From Devosia sp. (lineage in GTDB: Bacteria; Pseudomonadota; Alphaproteobacteria; Rhizobiales; Devosiaceae), in assembly GCA_015234425.1 (NCBI GenBank), contig JADGNE010000003.1, positions 1 through 64,000 on the forward strand: a DNA stretch of 64,000 nt, in the 5' to 3' direction. The notes under the pieces were generated by a model. That model ran no database searches and had not been told where the DNA came from. It saw only the letters and a program-made list of their open reading frames with translations. Numbering within the stretch: the first letter of the stretch is position 1; the number at the start of each line of letters is the position of its first letter. Position numbers and translations under genes: made by a program. Shown piece by piece: positions 17,509-27,871 of this stretch.

Positions 17509-17524
17509 GGTTTCACGTGAATCA
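17509..17524. other. parS-like site (14/16), intergenic
   Basis: GGTTTCACGTGAATCA shares the core GTTTCACGTGAATC with several others in the window. It lies between the small ORF and dnaJ, just before two copies of the GCCATTCGAGC repeat. The right arm holds GAATC (GANTC). Confidence 0.5.
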
Positions 17525-17564
17525 GGTTGAGGGTCCGTCAGTGCGTGAAGAGCCTCGGCGTTCG

Positions 17565-17694
17565 TGCCACTCGAGCATAGCCTTAAGGCCTAAAATCGCT
17601 CAATAGGAGCGATTTTTACCGTGGCCCGCCATTCGAGCATAGCTCTCGTGGCCTTAGGGCGGGAAATTGCTCCACTGGAGCAATTTCTCTTCCG
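17565..17694. repeat. Two copies of the GCCATTCGAGC repeat with hairpins
   Basis: Copy A (17565-17617) has CACTCGAGCATAGC and the hairpin AAATCGCTC-AATAG-GAGCGATTT. Copy B (17627-17694) has GCCATTCGAGCATAGCTCTC and the hairpin AAATTGCTCCACTGGAGCAATTT. The same head appears at 28813 and 62748 with a different hairpin. Together with the parS-like site they fill the 220-bp gap before dnaJ. Confidence 0.7.
17592..17617 (+). terminator. Probable terminator after the small ORF
   Basis: The nine-base stem AAATCGCTC/GAGCGATTT with a five-base loop is followed by TTTTT on the plus strand. It is also part of repeat copy A, so the repeat may serve as a terminator. Confidence 0.6.
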
Positions 17695-17696
17695 CC

Positions 17697-18830
17697 TTAA
17701 GCCTCAAACATTTTTTTCAGTTTGTCGAAGAAACCGCCCGAAGCGGGGCTGGTTTCGTCGGTTTCGAGGCGCGCGAATTCTTCGAGCAGTTCCCGCTGCT
17801 TGCGGCTGAGGTTCTGCGGGGTCTCGATGTCGAGCTGGACGTAGAGATCGCCGACGTCCTTGCTGCGCAGCACCGGCATGCCCTTGGCCTTGAGGCGGAC
17901 GCGCTGGCCCGGCTGGGTGCCAGCCGGCACCTTGACCTTGGCCCGGGCATTGTCGAGCGTCGGCACTTCGAACTCGCCGCCGAGCGCCGCCGTCGTCATG
18001 GAGATCGGCACGCGGGCGTAGAGATCGGCGCCGTCGCGCTGGAACAGGCTATGCGGCTTGATGGAAATGAAGATGTAGAGATCGCCCGGCGGGCCACCGC
18101 GCACCCCGGCCTCGCCCTCGTTGGCGAGGCGAATGCGGGTGCCGTCTTCGATGCCCTTTGGAATATCGACCGACAGCTTGCGGTTTTCCTGGCGACGGCC
18201 CTGGCCGGAACAATCGGTGCAGGGCTGGTCCATCATCACGCCGCGACCCTGACAGACCGGGCAGGTGCGTTCGATGGTGAAAAAGCCCTGGGCGGCGCGG
18301 ACCTTGCCGTGGCCGTTACACTGGCGGCAGTTGTGTGTGCCGGTGCCGGGCTTGGCGCCCGTGCCTTCGCAGGTGTCGCAGCCGACGAGCGAGGGCACGT
18401 CGATTTCGACCGTGCGGCCCTCAAAGCTCTCTTCGAGCGAGATTTCGAGATTATAGCGCAGATCCGAGCCGCGCAGTTTTGAGGCACCGCCGCCGCCGCC
18501 GCGCCGGCCACCGCCCATGAAGTCGCCAAAAATGTCCTCGAAAATATCGGACATGGAGGAGGAGAATTCGGGCCCGAAGCCAGCGCCACCGCGCGGGCCG
18601 CCGTTCTCGAAGGCGGCATGGCCGAACCGGTCATAGGCCGCGCGCTTCTGCGCGTCCTTGAGCGTGTCATAGGCGTCGCTGATTTCCTTGAACTTGCCTT
18701 CCGCCTCCGCATCGCCGGGATTGCGATCGGGATGGAACTTCATTGCGAGCTTGCGATAGGCACTCTTGAGCGTTGCCTCGTCGGCGCCCTTCTGGCAGCC
18801 GAGCACCTCGTAAAAGTCGCGTTTGGACAA
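17697..18830 (-). CDS. dnaJ: Chaperone DnaJ (Hsp40)
   Basis: 377 residues, type I DnaJ with all domains: J domain (1-70) with [10 protein letters not shown] carrying the HPD motif that triggers DnaK ATPase; Gly/Phe-rich region (about 75-115); four zinc repeats C-x2-C-x-G-x-G ([32 protein letters not shown]; about 150-215); and a C-terminal substrate-binding part. It lies downstream of dnaK in the same direction, but the 441-bp gap contains a terminator and repeats, so dnaJ probably has its own promoter. On the minus strand a CTTGCGG...CCATCTAG pair lies roughly 60-100 bp upstream, only weakly RpoH-like. Confidence 0.97.
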   Translation of the reverse strand: MSKRDFYEVLGCQKGADEATLKSAYRKLAMKFHPDRNPGDAEAEGKFKEISDAYDTLKDAQKRAAYDRFGHAAFENGGPRGGAGFGPEFSSSMSDIFEDIFGDFMGGGRRGGGGGASKLRGSDLRYNLEISLEESFEGRTVEIDVPSLVGCDTCEGTGAKPGTGTHNCRQCNGHGKVRAAQGFFTIERTCPVCQGRGVMMDQPCTDCSGQGRRQENRKLSVDIPKGIEDGTRIRLANEGEAGVRGGPPGDLYIFISIKPHSLFQRDGADLYARVPISMTTAALGGEFEVPTLDNARAKVKVPAGTQPGQRVRLKAKGMPVLRSKDVGDLYVQLDIETPQNLSRKQRELLEEFARLETDETSPASGGFFDKLKKMFEA

Positions 18831-19013
18831 AAATCTTCTCCGATACAGTCGGTCGCAGCACCGCGCCCTGACTAAAGCCCGCTCATCATTTCAACCTAGA
18901 TGGCAATCGCACTCGCGACCCGCAAGGGGCCGGGGTCAACAAGAGGCAGCGCCGTGTTGGATTGCTTTAGCAAGAGAGGCGAGATGGGGCAATCTTGCTG
19001 ACGCAAGAGCAGT

Positions 19014-19029
19014 GATTCACGTGGAACGT
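19014..19029. other. Weak parS-like site (13/16), dnaJ-dnaK gap
   Basis: TGATTCACGTGGAACG differs from the consensus at three positions, including one in the central palindrome. It holds GATTC (GANTC). It is the weakest of the sites listed. Confidence 0.25.
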
Positions 19030-19048
19030 TTTGGGGGGCGGGGGGGCA

Positions 19049-19160
19049 CCCCCACCCGAGCTACCCCTGGGAGGGGAGGCGTTAGGACGGTGGCATTTGT
19101 GGATCGGCGGCGTGTGGCTCACCCCCTCCCTGGCCCTCCCCTCAAGGGGGAGGGTGGGGC
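19049..19160. repeat. Two GC-rich intergenic repeats between dnaJ and dnaK
   Basis: Copies at 19049-19080 (with ACCCCTGGGAGGGGAGG) and 19121-19160 (with CCCTCCCCTCAAGGGGGAGGG) belong to the same family as the 8.4-kb set. They take up much of the 441-bp gap; the rest has no gene that I can see. Confidence 0.65.
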
Positions 19161-19212
19161 CAGTTCCTTTGGCACCATCATGCACACGCTGCGTCTGTGC
19201 CTTCGGGGGCAC

Positions 19213-19248
19213 CAAAAACAAAAGAGCCCGGTGTTTCCACCGGGCTCT
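19213..19248 (-). terminator. Rho-independent terminator of dnaK
   Basis: The eleven-base stem AGAGCCCGGTG/CACCGGGCTCT with a TTTC loop has an A-rich tract on its plus-strand left side, which is the U tract of a leftward transcript. It lies 24 bp beyond the dnaK stop. Confidence 0.88.
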
Positions 19249-19271
19249 AGAATTCAAAACTCTGACAAAAA

Positions 19272-21176
<1,905 letters not shown>

Positions 21177-21298
21177 TTGTAATAGCCTCTCTTTCAGCGA
21201 ACCCAGTGCGAAGCCCTTTCAAACGAAAGCAGCCTCGTGTCCTAAGGGGGTCGGGTCCCTCGTAGGTTTGAAAATCGCCCGTCGCCGGGCCTGGGGCG

Positions 21299-21328
21299 TA
21301 TATAGGGGGGTGCGACTGGGGCTTCAAG
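21299..21328 (-). promoter_or_regulatory. RpoH-type heat-shock promoter of dnaK
   Basis: On the minus strand CTTGAAGC is followed by CCCCCCTATATA with the first T of the TTG 23 bases before the TATA. This closely fits the alphaproteobacterial sigma-32 pattern (CTTGAA, C-rich -10 with TATAT). It lies 123-152 bp before the dnaK start. Confidence 0.75.
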
Positions 21329-21395
21329 CGCGTGTCGCAGCAGATTTCCCCTTCAAAGGGGTGGCGCTGCCCGACAAAGGCAGCGCCTGTGCAAA

Positions 21396-21728
21396 TCAGT
21401 CGGTCAGCGTGTAGCTGCCGAGCGAGCAGATATCGACTTCATAGACGTCGAGCTCGGCGCCTTCGGCGGTCTCGAAGCGCAGGTCATAAAGGCACTGATC
21501 CGAACCATCGCCAATGAAAACACTGGCTTCGTAGCCGGCTTCGAGAATGCCCTTCTCGCCCAGGAGGTCATCGCCCCAATCCTCGGTGTTGCTTGGCGCA
21601 ACATAGAGATAGGTCAGTGTATGCGAGCTGTTATTGATCAGCGTGAATTCGACATCCTGCGCAATGGCCGGCGAAACGGCGGCAAAAAGCGTCAGGGCGG
21701 CAACAGCGCCCAGCAGTTTGTTTGTCAT
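21396..21728 (-). CDS. Secreted hypothetical protein
   Basis: 110 residues. It starts with a signal peptide (MTNKLLGAVAALTLFAAV, cleavage after AIA near residue 23). The mature part is acidic and beta-rich with two cysteines (QCLYDLRFET and DICSLGS), which may form a disulfide in the periplasm. No family recognised with confidence. ATG 21728 gives the clean signal peptide; upstream frame sequence has no similarity. It stands alone between the dnaK promoter region and the divergent pabBC gene. Confidence 0.72.
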   Translation of the reverse strand: MTNKLLGAVAALTLFAAVSPAIAQDVEFTLINNSSHTLTYLYVAPSNTEDWGDDLLGEKGILEAGYEASVFIGDGSDQCLYDLRFETAEGAELDVYEVDICSLGSYTLTD

Positions 21729-21851
21729 GGAAATATACCCTCGTGCCGACGCACATGCGCCGGATCGAGGCTTTCTGCCATGCCGCAATTTTCTAGCCAA
21801 GAGGCTCGATGAAGCCCTTTCCGTCACGGTAAATCCGGCTAAATAGACGCC

Positions 21852-23636
21852 ATGTTGACCCCTCACAGCGTGCTCCTCCACGACAATCTGACGCAGCACG
21901 GGCAGAACCTGCTGTTCACAGCCCCGCGCGAGATCGTCGTCGCCCATGATGCGACAACTGCGCGCAGCGCGCTCAAGCGGATCGCCGAGGCCGGGCGGGA
22001 GGGGCTGTGGGCCGCCGGTTACTGCGCCTATGAACTAGGGATGGTGTTCGAGGAGCGGCTCGAAAAACTGCTGCCGCCACCTTCGAACATGCCGCTCCTC
22101 TGGTTCGGGCTCTATGACGCCCCGCAGGCGCTCACGACGCAGGCGGTGTCGGCGGTGCTCGCCAGCGGCGCGGCCGGTGGGGCAGACAATCTTGCGCCGA
22201 CGCTCGATTTTGAGGCCTATTCCCGCGCCTTTGAGGCTGCAAAAGCCCTGATCGCTTCGGGGGATATCTATCAAGTCAATCTGACGCTCAAGGCGCGGTT
22301 CGATCTTATCGGCGATGCCTTGGGGCTCTACCGGAGGCTCGCGGCGAGCCAGAAGGTCGCCTATGGCGCCTATATCGACACCGGCGCACATAAAATCCTG
22401 TCGCGCTCGCCGGAGCTGTTTGTGTCAGGGACCGGCCATCTCCTCAGGGCGCGGCCTATGAAGGGGACGCTGAAGCGCGGGCGGACGATTGCCGAGGATA
22501 TTTCGGGGCGCGCAGCCCTCGCCGCCGATGAAAAGAACCGCGCCGAAAACCTGATGATCGTCGATCTCCTGCGCAATGACCTCGGGCGGATCGCCGAAAT
22601 GGGCTCGGTGAAGGTGACAGACCTTTTCACCGTCGAAACCTATCGCAGCCTTCACACCATGGTGTCGGGGATCGAGGCGCGGAAGCGGCGCGACTTAGGC
22701 CTCGTGGAAATGCTCGAAAATCTCTTCCCCTGCGGCTCGATCACCGGGGCGCCGAAATTGCGGGCGATGGAGATCATCCACGCGCTCGAAGCGGAGCCGC
22801 GCGGGGTCTATACCGGTTCGATCGGCTATATTGCCCCGAACGGCGATTTTGCCTTCAATGTCGCGATCCGGACCGCGGTGATCGACGAACAGGGACGCGG
22901 CGAAATCGGCATTGGTGGCGGTATCGTCGCCGATAGCTCGGCCGAGGCCGAATATGAGGAAGCGCTGCTCAAATTGAAATTCCTGTCCCAGCCGGCCGAG
23001 GCCGTCACCCTGATCGAAACGCTGAAATGGACGCCGGAAGACGGTTTCTGGCTCCTCGAGCGGCATCTCGACCGCATGGCTGATTCGGCCGCCTATTTTG
23101 ATCTCCCGTTCGATCGCGCGGCGCTTGCAGCAATGGTGCAGAGCGCAACGGGGGAATGGACGGGGCCGATGCGCGTGCGCCTGACGCTGGGCGAAGCGGG
23201 ACCCGATCTCACCGCGGTGCCACTGCCGGCCAATCCGGATGTGTTCAGATTTGCCATCGCCCCGGAAAGACTGGATTCCAGCTCGATCTGGCTGGCGCAC
23301 AAGACGACCAACCGGGATTTCTACGACCGTCCCCGCCAGGAGGCGCAAAAAACGCTGCTGGTGGATGAGGTGTTGTTTCTCAATGAGCGGGATGAGCTGG
23401 CCGAAGGCTCGATCACCAATGTCTTCATTGGAAAAGATGGAAAGCTTCTCACGCCGGCGCTGAGCTCCGGATTGTTGCCGGGCACGTTGCGGGCTGAGCT
23501 GATTGCCACCGGCAAGGCCGAGGAAGCAGTTCTGACCCTTGCCGATCTTCATGCCGCCGACGATATCTGGCTGGGTAATTCCGTGCGCGGGATGATTCGT
23601 GCTGAACTCTTTGAGCCCAAGGATGCTGCCCCATGA
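21852..23636 (+). CDS. pabB: Aminodeoxychorismate synthase I fused to aminodeoxychorismate lyase (PabB-PabC)
   Basis: 594 residues with two enzymes in one chain. Residues 1 to about 375 are the chorismate-binding domain: SGDIYQVNLTLKA, ILSRSPELF, RPMKGTLKRG, ENLMIVDLLRNDLGRI, PCGSITGAPKLRAMEII and EIGIGGGIVADS. Residues about 385-594 are a class IV PLP aminotransferase-like lyase: LLERHLDRM, ARQEAQKT-like substrate loop, NERDELAEGSITNVFI and LLPGTLRAELI. Together they make 4-aminobenzoate for folate from chorismate, with a separate glutaminase (PabA) elsewhere. The stop overlaps the pncA start as ATGA. Confidence 0.94.
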   Translation: MLTPHSVLLHDNLTQHGQNLLFTAPREIVVAHDATTARSALKRIAEAGREGLWAAGYCAYELGMVFEERLEKLLPPPSNMPLLWFGLYDAPQALTTQAVSAVLASGAAGGADNLAPTLDFEAYSRAFEAAKALIASGDIYQVNLTLKARFDLIGDALGLYRRLAASQKVAYGAYIDTGAHKILSRSPELFVSGTGHLLRARPMKGTLKRGRTIAEDISGRAALAADEKNRAENLMIVDLLRNDLGRIAEMGSVKVTDLFTVETYRSLHTMVSGIEARKRRDLGLVEMLENLFPCGSITGAPKLRAMEIIHALEAEPRGVYTGSIGYIAPNGDFAFNVAIRTAVIDEQGRGEIGIGGGIVADSSAEAEYEEALLKLKFLSQPAEAVTLIETLKWTPEDGFWLLERHLDRMADSAAYFDLPFDRAALAAMVQSATGEWTGPMRVRLTLGEAGPDLTAVPLPANPDVFRFAIAPERLDSSSIWLAHKTTNRDFYDRPRQEAQKTLLVDEVLFLNERDELAEGSITNVFIGKDGKLLTPALSSGLLPGTLRAELIATGKAEEAVLTLADLHAADDIWLGNSVRGMIRAELFEPKDAAP

Positions 23637-24268
23637 CCCTCTCCATCGGCCCCCAGGACGTGCTCATCGTCACCGATGTGCAATATGACTTCCTCCCCGG
23701 CGGCAGCCTTGCTGTCGCAGGTGGTGACGAGATCGTGCCGTTGATCAATACGCTGGCCAAGCAGTTCACCAATGTGGTGCTGACCCAAGACTGGCACCCG
23801 GCAAACCATGTGTCCTTCGCCAGCCAGCACGCCGGCAAAAAGCCCTTTGATACCATTGAGCTCGACTATGGCACCCAGGTGCTCTGGCCGGACCATTGCG
23901 TGTGGAACACCCGCGGGGCCGAGCTGTCTGCCGATCTCGACATTCCCCATGCAACCCTCGTTATCCGCAAGGGCTATCACCGCGGCATCGACAGCTATTC
24001 AAGCTTCCAGGAAGCCGACCGCAAGACCCTCACCGGGCTGGCGGGCTATTTTGGCGAACGCGAGGCCGGGCGCCTCTTTATCGTCGGGCTGGCCACCGAT
24101 TTCTGCGTCGCGTGGTCGGCCCTCGACGGCGCAGCGGGCGGCTTTGATGTCACCGTCATCGAGGACGCAACGCGCGCCATCGACACCAATGGCTCGCTGG
24201 AAAAGGCCTGGGCCGACATGGAAGAAGCCGGTGTGCAGCGCATCATGAGCAAGGATATTTTGGGGTAG
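23633..24268 (+). CDS. pncA: Nicotinamidase (pyrazinamidase)
   Basis: 211 residues of the isochorismatase-like hydrolase family. It converts nicotinamide to nicotinate for NAD salvage. The triad residues are visible: Asp in VTDVQYDFLPGG (residue 12 region), Lys in VIRKGYH, and Cys in GLATDFCVAWSALDGA. The metal motif DWHPANH (D-x-H-x3-H) is at about residues 53-59. It overlaps pabBC by four bases and is probably co-translated with it. GC-rich repeats follow. Confidence 0.94.
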   Translation: MTLSIGPQDVLIVTDVQYDFLPGGSLAVAGGDEIVPLINTLAKQFTNVVLTQDWHPANHVSFASQHAGKKPFDTIELDYGTQVLWPDHCVWNTRGAELSADLDIPHATLVIRKGYHRGIDSYSSFQEADRKTLTGLAGYFGEREAGRLFIVGLATDFCVAWSALDGAAGGFDVTVIEDATRAIDTNGSLEKAWADMEEAGVQRIMSKDILG

Positions 24269-24289
24269 TTTTGGGGGTGGGGTGTTTTG

Positions 24290-24402
24290 ACCCCCACCCG
24301 GCCTCCCCCTGGGTAGGGGGAGGGGAAGGATCTGTGGCTCACTGACCGCACCGCACATTCGATATATCCCTCCCCCTTCTCAGGGGGAGGCTAGGAGGGG
24401 GT
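24290..24402. repeat. Inverted pair of GC-rich repeats between pncA and adenosine kinase
   Basis: Copy 1 (24290-24329) contains CCTCCCCCTGGGTAGGGGGAGG. Copy 2 (24366-24402) is in the opposite orientation, with CCTCCCCCTTCTCAGGGGGAGG. They face each other between two convergent genes, where they could block read-through. Confidence 0.7.
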
Positions 24403-24421
24403 TCTTCCACCCCCGTAAAAC

Positions 24422-25426
24422 CTAGCCGGCCAGGCCGTGCTGGCGGGTGAGGTCGGCGAGGTCGAGCTGGGGGCGGGCGCCGATGTGAGAAATCACTTCT
24501 GAGGCGGCGAGACAGCCGGTCTTGAGGGCAGACTCGATGGTCTGACCGCGCGCGACGCCAAGGAGGAAGCCGGCTGCGAAGAGATCACCGGCGCCCGTGG
24601 CATCAACCACCTTGTCGACCGGGAAGGCCGGGACGGAAATCACTTCGCCATTGTGGATGGCCATGGCGCCTTCGGCACCCATGGTGATGGCGGCCAGTTC
24701 GGCATCCTGGGCGATGGCGCGCACGGCTTCGCCGAGATCGTCGGTTTCGTAGAGCGACTTCAGCTCATGCACATTGGCAAAGACATAGTCGACGGTCTTC
24801 GAGCGGATGAGATCGAGGAATTCGGGGCGGAAGCGATCGACGCAAAACGGGTCCGAGAGGGTGAAGGCGGCAGCGCGCTCATTCTTGTGGGCATAGTGCG
24901 CGGCGAGCACGAAGGCCTTCTTGGCTTCGACCGGATCCCAGAGAAAGCCTTCCATATAGGTGACGGCAGCGCCGCCGATCTCGTCTTCCTTGATATCAGC
25001 CTCGGTGAGCTGATGGCAGGCGCCGAGATAGGTGTTCATGGTGCGCTCGCCATCTTCGGACACGAAGATCATGCAGCGGGCGGTCAGGGCGCCGTTCTTG
25101 AGGCGCGCGGTGGAATAGTGGACGCCTGTCTCGGACAAATCGGTTTCGAACACATCCCCCAGAGTGTCGTCGGCGACCTTGCCAACGAAGGCGGCGCGGC
25201 CGCCGAGGGAGGCGACGCCAGCGGCCGTATTGGCGGCCGAACCGCCGGAAATCTGTTGCCGGCTCAACGGCATCTTCGAATAGAGGTCTTCGGCCCGATC
25301 GGTGTCGATCAGGTGCATGATGCCTTTGGTCATGCCTTCGCGCTCGATGAAGCCGGGCTCGACCGGGGCGATGATGTCGACGATCGCATTGCCGATGGTG
25401 AGAACATCAAAGCGGGTCTGGGTCAT
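24422..25426 (-). CDS. Adenosine kinase (PfkB family)
   Basis: 334 residues of the ribokinase/PfkB carbohydrate kinase family. Substrate motif ISGGSAANTAAGVASLGG (about 59-76) and the C-terminal signature VVDATGAGDLFAAGFLLG (about 281-298) with the catalytic Asp. The best functional match by memory is alphaproteobacterial adenosine kinase, which salvages adenosine to AMP; other nucleosides or sugars are possible. Single leftward gene. Start ATG 25426 gives the usual N-terminus FDVLTIGNAIVDII. Confidence 0.87.
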   Translation of the reverse strand: MTQTRFDVLTIGNAIVDIIAPVEPGFIEREGMTKGIMHLIDTDRAEDLYSKMPLSRQQISGGSAANTAAGVASLGGRAAFVGKVADDTLGDVFETDLSETGVHYSTARLKNGALTARCMIFVSEDGERTMNTYLGACHQLTEADIKEDEIGGAAVTYMEGFLWDPVEAKKAFVLAAHYAHKNERAAAFTLSDPFCVDRFRPEFLDLIRSKTVDYVFANVHELKSLYETDDLGEAVRAIAQDAELAAITMGAEGAMAIHNGEVISVPAFPVDKVVDATGAGDLFAAGFLLGVARGQTIESALKTGCLAASEVISHIGARPQLDLADLTRQHGLAG

Positions 25427-25523
25427 GGGATTTTCCGTTAAAAACGCGCGGGGCCGCCGGCCGGTTTAGCCCAAGGCGCCGAAGCGGGCAATGTTTTCGC
25501 CCTGTCTGCAGGCGTCCCTAGGG

Positions 25524-26084
25524 TCACAGGCTCTCGATGATCCGGGCAATGAGCGTCTCTGTATCCTCACCGGCGCGGATGGCGATCTGCCCATCAAGCA
25601 GCAGGACGGCAAGGCCGTGGACCTTGGCCCAGGCGGCAAGGGTTCTTGTGCGGGCTGCCGCATCCTCGCCGCCAACTGCCTCCCGCAGCGTTTCGAAAGC
25701 CGCGTCAGCAGCCATGCGCAGGCCGGGCCGGGCATCCTTTTTCAATTGCGGCGAGAACATCAGCCGGAAGAGGTTCGGGTTTTGGAGGGCAAAGACGACA
25801 TAAGTCTTGCCCATGGCGGCCAGCACATCATCGGGCTGGCTGTCGATCACCTCGCGCATGCGCGCAGCAAAGCGCTGGAAGCCCGTGACCGCCAGAGCCT
25901 CGAGCAGGGCTGCCCGGCTATCAAAGTGACGATAGGGCGCGGCCGCCGATACGCCAACAGCCCGGGCGAGATCGCGCAGGCCGAGCCCCGCCTCTCCCTC
26001 GCGGGCAAGGATGGAGAGGGCGGTTTCGAGCAGGACCTGCCGCAGATTGCCGTGATGATAAGGGCTATTTGATAAAGTTGACAT
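25524..26084 (-). CDS. TetR-family transcriptional regulator
   Basis: 186 residues. The N-terminal TetR helix-turn-helix is clear: YHHGNLRQVLLETALSILAREG followed by LGLRDLARAVGVSAAAPYRHFDSRAALLEALA (residues about 9-62). The C-terminal domain (70-186) is of the WHG type and binds an unknown ligand. Divergent from the DUF2214 membrane protein gene 60 bp away, so that gene is the likely target. A rightward TTGACA element in the gap lies within reach of a repressor bound there. Confidence 0.9.
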   Translation of the reverse strand: MSTLSNSPYHHGNLRQVLLETALSILAREGEAGLGLRDLARAVGVSAAAPYRHFDSRAALLEALAVTGFQRFAARMREVIDSQPDDVLAAMGKTYVVFALQNPNLFRLMFSPQLKKDARPGLRMAADAAFETLREAVGGEDAAARTRTLAAWAKVHGLAVLLLDGQIAIRAGEDTETLIARIIESL

Positions 26085-26110
26085 TGTTTACATGGCAAGA
26101 ATAGAGTGTG
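26075..26110 (+). promoter_or_regulatory. Possible promoter of the DUF2214 gene, in the TetR divergent gap
   Basis: TTGACATTGTTTACATGGC begins with a consensus -35 hexamer, with an A/T-rich AATAGAG about 17 bases downstream. GTTGACATTGTTTAC contains a loose inverted repeat that may be the TetR operator. The -10 match is weak. Confidence 0.4.
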
Positions 26111-26143
26111 AGCATAGATAACATCCGGAGCCGAGGGACGCAA

Positions 26144-26584
26144 ATGGACTGGAGCTTTATCCTTGCCTGCGCCCACCATGTCGCGGTGTTTGCCCTGGTG
26201 GGCGTTTTCGCGGCCGAGTTCGCCCTCATCCGCCCCGGCCTTTCGGCAGCACAGGTCAGCCAGCTCTCGAAGATTGACGCGGCCTATGGAGGACTGGCGG
26301 TGCTGGTCATCATCGTTGGCGTCATCCGTGTCTGGTTCGGCACCGGCGATCCCGGGTATTACTTGGGCAATTGGGCCTTCTGGGCCAAGATCGGCGCCTT
26401 CACTATCATGGGCGTTCTCACCATTCCGCCGACGCTCGCCATACGGAAATGGCTCAAGGCCGGGCAGGGGGCACCACCCGCCGGCGAGATTGCAGCCGCA
26501 CGGCGCTATGTGCATCTCCAGGCAGTGGCGCTGGTATTTGTCCCCATTTTCGCCGCCGCCATGGCGAGGGGCTATGGGGCCTGA
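26144..26584 (+). CDS. DUF2214 family membrane protein
   Basis: 146 residues with four predicted membrane helices (about 5-28, 45-63, 74-97, 122-142). The family has no known function; its members contain conserved His and Asp residues (HHVAVFALVGVFAAEFALI at the start). ATG 26144 follows GAGGGACG. It is divergent from the TetR gene and may be its regulated partner. A GTG at 26108 in frame would add 12 residues without a better ribosome site. Confidence 0.83.
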   Translation: MDWSFILACAHHVAVFALVGVFAAEFALIRPGLSAAQVSQLSKIDAAYGGLAVLVIIVGVIRVWFGTGDPGYYLGNWAFWAKIGAFTIMGVLTIPPTLAIRKWLKAGQGAPPAGEIAAARRYVHLQAVALVFVPIFAAAMARGYGA

Positions 26585-26590
26585 GTCGGA

Positions 26591-27265
26591 TCAGCTGCGG
26601 GCCGGGTTTTCGGTCTTGGGTTCGAACCGGCACCATTGGGCGATGGGGCACCGCCAGCATTCAGGCTTTCGTGCCTTGCAGATGTAGCGACCATGCAGGA
26701 TCAGCCAGTGGTGGGCATGGAGCATGAAACGCTCCGGCACCTGCTTCTCGAGCGCCAGCTCCACCGCCAATGGCGTTGCCCCCGGCGCGAGCCCGGTGCG
26801 ATTGCCTACCCGGAACAAATGCGTGTCGACCGCAATGGTGGGTTGCTTGAAGAAAATGTTCAGCACCACATTGGCCGTCTTGCGGCCGACGCCGGGCAGG
26901 GCCTCGAGCGCCTCGCGCACGTCGGGTACCTCGCCACCGTGCTTTTCGATCAGCTGCTGGGAGAGCGCGTAGACGAATTTCGCCTTGTTGCGATAGAGCC
27001 CGATGGTCTTGATTTCGGTCTCGATCCCCTCGACGCCGAGGGCCACCATGGCAGCCGGCGTGGGGGCGAGCTGGAACAAATTCTTCGTAGCGCGATTTAC
27101 CCCAACGTCGGTAGCCTGGGCAGACAGGACCACCGCGACGAGAAGGGTAAAGGCATTGACGTAATCGAGCTCGCCCTTGGGCTCCGGCTCGATCTCGTGA
27201 AAGCGGGTAAAGATGGCCTCGGCGTCGGCGCGGCTCAATTTCTTAACTTTTTTCGCGGTTGCCAT
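26591..27265 (-). CDS. nth: Endonuclease III
   Basis: 224 residues. A bifunctional DNA glycosylase and AP lyase that removes oxidised pyrimidines. The HhH-GPD core has VLSAQATDVGVNRAT, ALEALPGVGRKTANVVLN with the catalytic Lys (about 124-141), and IAVDTHLFRVGNRTGL with the catalytic Asp. The C-terminal [4Fe-4S] loop C-x6-C-x2-C-x5-C is complete (CKARKPECWRCPIAQWC). ATG 27265 begins with a short lysine-rich stretch. It converges on the DUF2214 gene with a six-base gap and is divergent from the DUF2244 gene. Confidence 0.96.
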   Translation of the reverse strand: MATAKKVKKLSRADAEAIFTRFHEIEPEPKGELDYVNAFTLLVAVVLSAQATDVGVNRATKNLFQLAPTPAAMVALGVEGIETEIKTIGLYRNKAKFVYALSQQLIEKHGGEVPDVREALEALPGVGRKTANVVLNIFFKQPTIAVDTHLFRVGNRTGLAPGATPLAVELALEKQVPERFMLHAHHWLILHGRYICKARKPECWRCPIAQWCRFEPKTENPARS

Positions 27266-27310
27266 TCTCTCGCCTTCGAATCTCTGCCAATAGTTCTTGG
27301 AGAGACAGCC

Positions 27311-27796
27311 ATGCCGATGCAAGCCACAACCACTGCTCCGCTCTTTTCCGCCACGCTGCGACCCGACCGTTCGCTGCGCCCGGCCGGCGGCTGGGTGTCG
27401 CTGATCATTGCCGCCATTGTCGCTGTCCCCTTCCTGATCGCGGTGCCGGATTTCCTGCTGCCGGGTGCCGTCGCATTCGCCATTGCCGCCGCTGCGCTGG
27501 TGGCGCTGAGCATGCGCCAGGCCCGGCGCGACCGGATCATCCAACAGATCACCGTCTGGCCCGAGCAGATCGAGCTGTCATTGCGTGGCCCCGGTCAGGA
27601 GCGCAGCCTCGCGCGTTTTGCCCCGCGTGACGTGCGCCTCGTGCTCATCCGCGACGAGAATGAACGCACCACTGCCGTCCACCTCCGCCATGGCGAGGAC
27701 AATGTCGAGATCGGAGCTTTCCTCAGTTCCGACGACAAGGCGAGCTTTGCCCGCGCGTTCGGCCAGGCGCTGCGCCGGGCGCGCCGCGCCGCCTGA
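27311..27796 (+). CDS. DUF2244 domain membrane protein
   Basis: 161 residues. Two membrane helices (about 28-46 and 49-67) follow a short cytoplasmic N-terminus, then a cytoplasmic domain with ITVWPEQIELSLRG and VHLRHGEDNVEIGAFLS typical of DUF2244. This family is widespread in alphaproteobacteria and its role is unknown. It is divergent from nth; an adjacent nth/DUF2244 pair is common in related genomes, from memory. It could be co-transcribed with the Ada-like gene 75 bp downstream. Confidence 0.85.
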   Translation: MPMQATTTAPLFSATLRPDRSLRPAGGWVSLIIAAIVAVPFLIAVPDFLLPGAVAFAIAAAALVALSMRQARRDRIIQQITVWPEQIELSLRGPGQERSLARFAPRDVRLVLIRDENERTTAVHLRHGEDNVEIGAFLSSDDKASFARAFGQALRRARRAA

Positions 27797-27871
27797 TGGT
27801 CAAAACCGGGTCGCTGCGCCGGCTGGGCTGCCCTAGAACAGCGCCAGACTGATCCGATGAGAGGCCCAGCC

